From Proteiniphilum sp. UBA1403 (GTDB lineage Bacteria; Bacteroidota; Bacteroidia; Bacteroidales; Dysgonomonadaceae), in contig DBQD01000028.1 of assembly GCA_002305715.1 (NCBI GenBank), forward strand, positions 1-17,247: a DNA stretch of 17,247 nucleotides, written 5' to 3'. The position numbers and the translations under genes were made by a program. The notes under the pieces are model-generated. The model was not told the origin of the DNA. It ran no database searches and saw only the letters and a program-made list of their open reading frames with translations. Of the stretch, positions 14,425 to 17,247 are shown in pieces. How positions within the stretch are numbered: the stretch's first letter is position 1; every line of letters starts with the position of its first letter.

Positions 14425-14938
14425 TAAAAACTTTGTTCTTAAAAAACAGATAAGAAAACGTATTAACAATATATAAATATTCGTTTTTCTTTTTAATAAT
14501 TTATTTTTAAGTTGATTGAGATTCATTTATAATTAACTTCGCTTTGTGGATAACTTGTGCAAGAATTGTAGAAAGAATTTGATAAATTGTTTTTTTTATT
14601 CAAAATAGAAATGAGTATAAAAATTTTTTACATATATACAAAAATATTTCTCTTTTTTTACAGCAAAGTTTCACGTGCTTTTCAACAGTACACTCAGAAA
14701 GGGAAAGAAATTAATTATTAACTTTGCCAATTGTGAACAGTAGTTGAAAACTTTTTTAGATTACTGATTATGAATTATAAAAACGACACATATCTGTTGA
14801 TAATAAAATGATATCCTTCTCTTTTTTTTAACAACCTATTTGGCATTAAAAGAAGAAAAAAATAATCAACAGTTTCAACAGGTCATCACTATCATCATAC
14901 TTTTTTTTATAGTTAATACTTTATATAATAAATAAATT
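14425..14938. other. AT-rich intergenic region with DnaA-box-like sequences (candidate replication origin or nadA regulatory region)
   Basis: No gene is seen in about 510 bases between divergent genes. A perfect DnaA box (TTATCCACA on the minus strand, 14545-14553) is present. So are a one-mismatch box TTATCAACA (minus, 14795-14803), taATCAACAG (14863-14872), TTTCAACAG (14873-14881) and TTTTCAACAG (14679-14688). Long A/T tracts occur, for example around 14590-14660. Gene direction flips here. These traits suit an origin, but the boxes are few and mostly imperfect, and dnaA is not in the window. It may simply be a regulatory gap. Confidence 0.35.
14719..14726 (+). promoter_or_regulatory. Possible -7 promoter box for nadA
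   Basis: TAACTTTG matches TAnnTTTG on the nadA strand, but 212 bases upstream of the ATG and without a -33 TTG. In such AT-rich sequence a chance match is possible. A weaker alternative is the TAATACTTT-like stretch just before the gene. Confidence 0.3.
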
Positions 14939-15883
14939 ATGAAAGGATCAGAAATCATTCAAAATATAAATCAATTAAGAAGAGATAAAAATGCTATTAT
15001 TTTAGCACATTACTATCAAGATTCAGAAATTCAAGATATTGCTGATTTTGTAGGTGATAGCTTAGCACTTGCACAGTGGGCAGCAAAAACCAATGCCGAT
15101 ATAATTGTCCTTTGTGGAGTTCATTTTATGGGAGAGACAGCAAAGATACTAAGTCCAGAAAAGAGAGTCTTTATCCCTGATTTTAAGGCTGGTTGTTCTT
15201 TGGCTGACAGTTGTCCAGCTGATAAGTTTGCCAAATTCGTTGAGTCATATCCCAATCATACTGTAATTTCATACGTGAACACAACTGCAGCAGTGAAAGC
15301 TCTTACAGATATTGTGGTAACTTCTACTAATGCTAAACAAGTTGTAGATTCACTTCCGAAAGATGAGAAAATTATATTTGGACCCGATAAAAATTTAGGT
15401 GATTATATCAATAAGCTTACTGGTAGAAATATGTTACTTTGGGATGGAGTTTGTCATGTTCACGCTCAATTTTCTTTAGAAAAAATTTTAGCACTAAAGA
15501 AAGACTATCCAGAAGCTCTTATATTGGCACATCCTGAATGTCCGAAGTATTTATTAGAAGTAGCAGATCATATTGGTTCTACCTCATCAATTTTAAAATT
15601 TGCAACCACTTCTACAAAAAAGCAATTTATAGTAGCTACAGAAGCAGGTATCTTACATCAAATGCAAAAAGAGAATCCTAGTAAGTTGTTTATACCTGCA
15701 CCTCCTGAAGATTCAACGTGCGCTTGCAATGAATGCTTTTATATGAAAATGAATACATTAGAGAAATTATATCTATGTTTAAAAAATGAAACACCTGAAA
15801 TATTTGTAGAAGAAGAAATTCGAATTAAAGCCGTAAAACCTATAGAACGAATGCTAGAAATTTCTGCTCGTTACGGCTTATAA
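14939..15883 (+). CDS. nadA: Quinolinate synthase
   Basis: NadA condenses iminoaspartate (from NadB) with dihydroxyacetone phosphate to quinolinate in de novo NAD synthesis, using an oxygen-sensitive [4Fe-4S] cluster. The 314 residues fit the short bacterial form. Motifs are ILAHYYQDSEIQDIADFVGDS (21-41), YVNTTAAVKALTDIVVTS (112-129), FGPDKNLGDYI (147-157), HPECPKYL (198-205), ADHIGSTSSI (209-218) and NTLEKL. By comparison with Thermotoga NadA the cluster ligands should be Cys86 (AGCSLADS), Cys172 (GVCHVH) and Cys266 (ECFYM). Extra cysteines lie at 59, 91, 201, 261 and 263. nadB and nadC are not adjacent in this window, unlike the nadBAC operons of many bacteria. Codons are noticeably AT-rich relative to the genes left of 14400. 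Confidence 0.97.
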   Translation: MKGSEIIQNINQLRRDKNAIILAHYYQDSEIQDIADFVGDSLALAQWAAKTNADIIVLCGVHFMGETAKILSPEKRVFIPDFKAGCSLADSCPADKFAKFVESYPNHTVISYVNTTAAVKALTDIVVTSTNAKQVVDSLPKDEKIIFGPDKNLGDYINKLTGRNMLLWDGVCHVHAQFSLEKILALKKDYPEALILAHPECPKYLLEVADHIGSTSSILKFATTSTKKQFIVATEAGILHQMQKENPSKLFIPAPPEDSTCACNECFYMKMNTLEKLYLCLKNETPEIFVEEEIRIKAVKPIERMLEISARYGL

Positions 15884-15913
15884 AAACCGCTCATTTGTAA
15901 TAGATTAATTGAA

Positions 15914-15944
15914 TTGATAAACTGATCCCTTTTTTGTACCTTTG
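15914..15944 (+). promoter_or_regulatory. Canonical Bacteroidota promoter for ychF
   Basis: TTG (15914-15916), 20 bases, then TACCTTTG (15937-15944) give the full -33/-7 layout. CACCCG follows, as at the helicase promoter. The predicted leader is about 75 bases. Confidence 0.75.
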
Positions 15945-16026
15945 CACCCGCAAATTATTAACAATATTTGCTTTGTCTTTCTGTTAAATTTAATGGGCAA
16001 AGCATTCTAATAAATTTTTAAATAAC

Positions 16027-17130
16027 ATGGCGCTTCAGTGTGGCATTGTAGGACTACCTAATGTGGGTAAGTCTACTCTTTTTAATTGTTTGTCAAATGC
16101 AAAAGCACAGGCAGCAAATTTTCCGTTTTGTACTATCGAGCCTAATGTGGGTGTAATAACTGTTCCCGATGAACGTTTAACAAAACTTGCTGAATTAATT
16201 CATCCTCAAAGGATTGTACCTACTACAGTAGAAATTGTGGATATTGCTGGTCTTGTAAAAGGTGCCAGTAAAGGTGAAGGTTTAGGCAATAAATTTTTGG
16301 CAAATATTCGTGAAACTGATGCAATATTGCATGTTTTACGATGTTTCAATGATGAAAATGTAACGCATATAGATGGAACTGTTGATCCGATTAGAGATAA
16401 AGAAATTATTGATGCTGAACTTCAACTAAAAGATCTTGAAACTCTTGAAGCACGTATTTCGAAAGTTGAAAAGCAAGCAAAGACAGGAGGAGACAAAGAA
16501 GCTAAACTTGCTTTCGAAGTTTATTCGAAAATTAGAGAGGCTTTATTACGAGGTGAATCAGCAAGGACAGTTTATTTTGATACAAAAGATGAAAGAAAAT
16601 TAGCTCAATCTCTTTTTTTACTTACATCAAAACCTGTCATGTATGTTTGCAATGTGGATGAAGCTAGCGCAGTTGATGGCAATTTATATGTTGATGCTGT
16701 GCGAGAAGCAGTGAAGAATGAAAATTCTCAGATTCTTGTTGTTGCTGCAAAAATTGAATCAGAAATTGCTGAATTTGAAACTTATGAAGAACGAAAAATG
16801 TTTCTTCAAGAAATTGGTCTCGAAGAGTCAGGTGTTAGTAGACTTATTAAATCTGCCTATCAATTATTGAATCTTCAAACTTTCCTAACTGCAGGTGTTC
16901 AAGAAGTACGTGCCTGGACATTTCAAAAAGGATGGAAAGCTCCTCAATGTGCTGGTGTTATACATACTGATTTTGAAAAAGGTTTTATTCGTGCAGAAGT
17001 AATTAAGTACGAAGATTACATTGCTTTTGGCTCTGAAAATGCTGTTAAAGAAGCAGGTAAAATGAGTGTGGAAGGGAAGGAATATGTAGTACAGGATGGA
17101 GATATCATGCATTTTCGTTTTAATGTTTGA
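16027..17130 (+). CDS. ychF: Ribosome-binding ATPase YchF
   Basis: YchF is a universally conserved Obg-family P-loop NTPase that binds ribosomes and prefers ATP over GTP; it is linked to oxidative stress control. The 367 residues match the family. Motifs are G1 GLPNVGKST (9-17), the effector region FPFCTIEPNVGV (32-43), G3 DIAGLVKGASKGEGLGNKF (72-90) and the altered G4 element NVDE (209-212), which replaces NKxD and explains the ATP preference. The middle holds a coiled-coil-like helical segment (about 125-170). The C-terminal TGS domain (about 280-365) ends in MHFRFNV, the usual YchF terminus. It ends with TGA, so UGA is a stop codon in this genome. The gene is AT-rich like nadA. It has its own promoter and is followed by a long hairpin. 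Confidence 0.98.
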   Translation: MALQCGIVGLPNVGKSTLFNCLSNAKAQAANFPFCTIEPNVGVITVPDERLTKLAELIHPQRIVPTTVEIVDIAGLVKGASKGEGLGNKFLANIRETDAILHVLRCFNDENVTHIDGTVDPIRDKEIIDAELQLKDLETLEARISKVEKQAKTGGDKEAKLAFEVYSKIREALLRGESARTVYFDTKDERKLAQSLFLLTSKPVMYVCNVDEASAVDGNLYVDAVREAVKNENSQILVVAAKIESEIAEFETYEERKMFLQEIGLEESGVSRLIKSAYQLLNLQTFLTAGVQEVRAWTFQKGWKAPQCAGVIHTDFEKGFIRAEVIKYEDYIAFGSENAVKEAGKMSVEGKEYVVQDGDIMHFRFNV

Positions 17131-17189
17131 TTTTCACTCTCTAGTCAATTTTTAATAAGACTACTTTTATATATTCTACATTATTATAC

Positions 17190-17238
17190 GAAAAATTCAA
17201 TGATTAACTCATATGAGTTATCATTGAATTTTCTATTT
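17190..17238 (+). terminator. Long near-perfect hairpin after ychF, probable terminator
   Basis: The left arm (17190-17212) and right arm (17213-17233) pair over about 20 bases with a single extra T in the left arm and no loop beyond the central CATATG. T-rich sequence follows (TTTTCTATTT). It lies 60 bases past the ychF stop. Its length is more than a simple terminator needs. Confidence 0.65.
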
Positions 17239-17247
17239 AATTCATAT

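Overview
The window looks like a chromosomal segment of a Bacteroidota bacterium, most likely order Bacteroidales. This is the reading I trust. The family is less certain; something near Dysgonomonadaceae or Porphyromonadaceae is only a guess. The clearest sign is the promoters: at least eight genes are preceded by the Bacteroidota -7 box TAnnTTTG, and Shine-Dalgarno sequences are absent. Lipoproteins with acidic residues after the lipobox Cys, a TonB-dependent receptor with a CarboxypepD_reg-like extension, and a long PiT transporter with a cytoplasmic tail fit the same group.

Layout, left to right. A 3'-truncated tRNA-Arg(UCU) and gdhA (NADP-type glutamate dehydrogenase) lie on the minus strand. 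Next is an easily missed 56-residue two-helix membrane protein, also minus. glmS and a PiT-family phosphate transporter lie on the plus strand. The PiT gene is open over its whole length except for two in-frame TGA codons, and it has ATA where the start ATG is expected. Then comes a minus-strand block: a small periplasmic CarboxypepD_reg-like protein, a MORN-repeat secreted protein, a beta-helix-like lipoprotein, a TonB-dependent receptor, a DEAD-box RNA helicase with a DbpA-type C-terminal domain, and a lipoprotein of the tyrosine phosphatase family whose catalytic Cys and Arg are both Gly. After an AT-rich gap of about 0.5 kb with DnaA-box-like sequences, nadA and ychF run on the plus strand and are visibly more AT-rich than the rest.

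The most interesting part is the set of envelope genes next to the broken phosphate transporter. The TonB receptor/lipoprotein operon and the stand-alone CarboxypepD_reg gene share one promoter design. Each has 11-bp-period direct repeats (TTAACC/GTAACC-like), then 20-21 bp, then the -7 box, then a short leader. This is the geometry of PhoB/PhoP-type (OmpR family) response-regulator sites. I infer a co-regulated outer-membrane uptake system, possibly for phosphate or a phosphorylated compound. The substrate is not shown by the sequence. I saw no mobile element, CRISPR array, integrase or phage gene.
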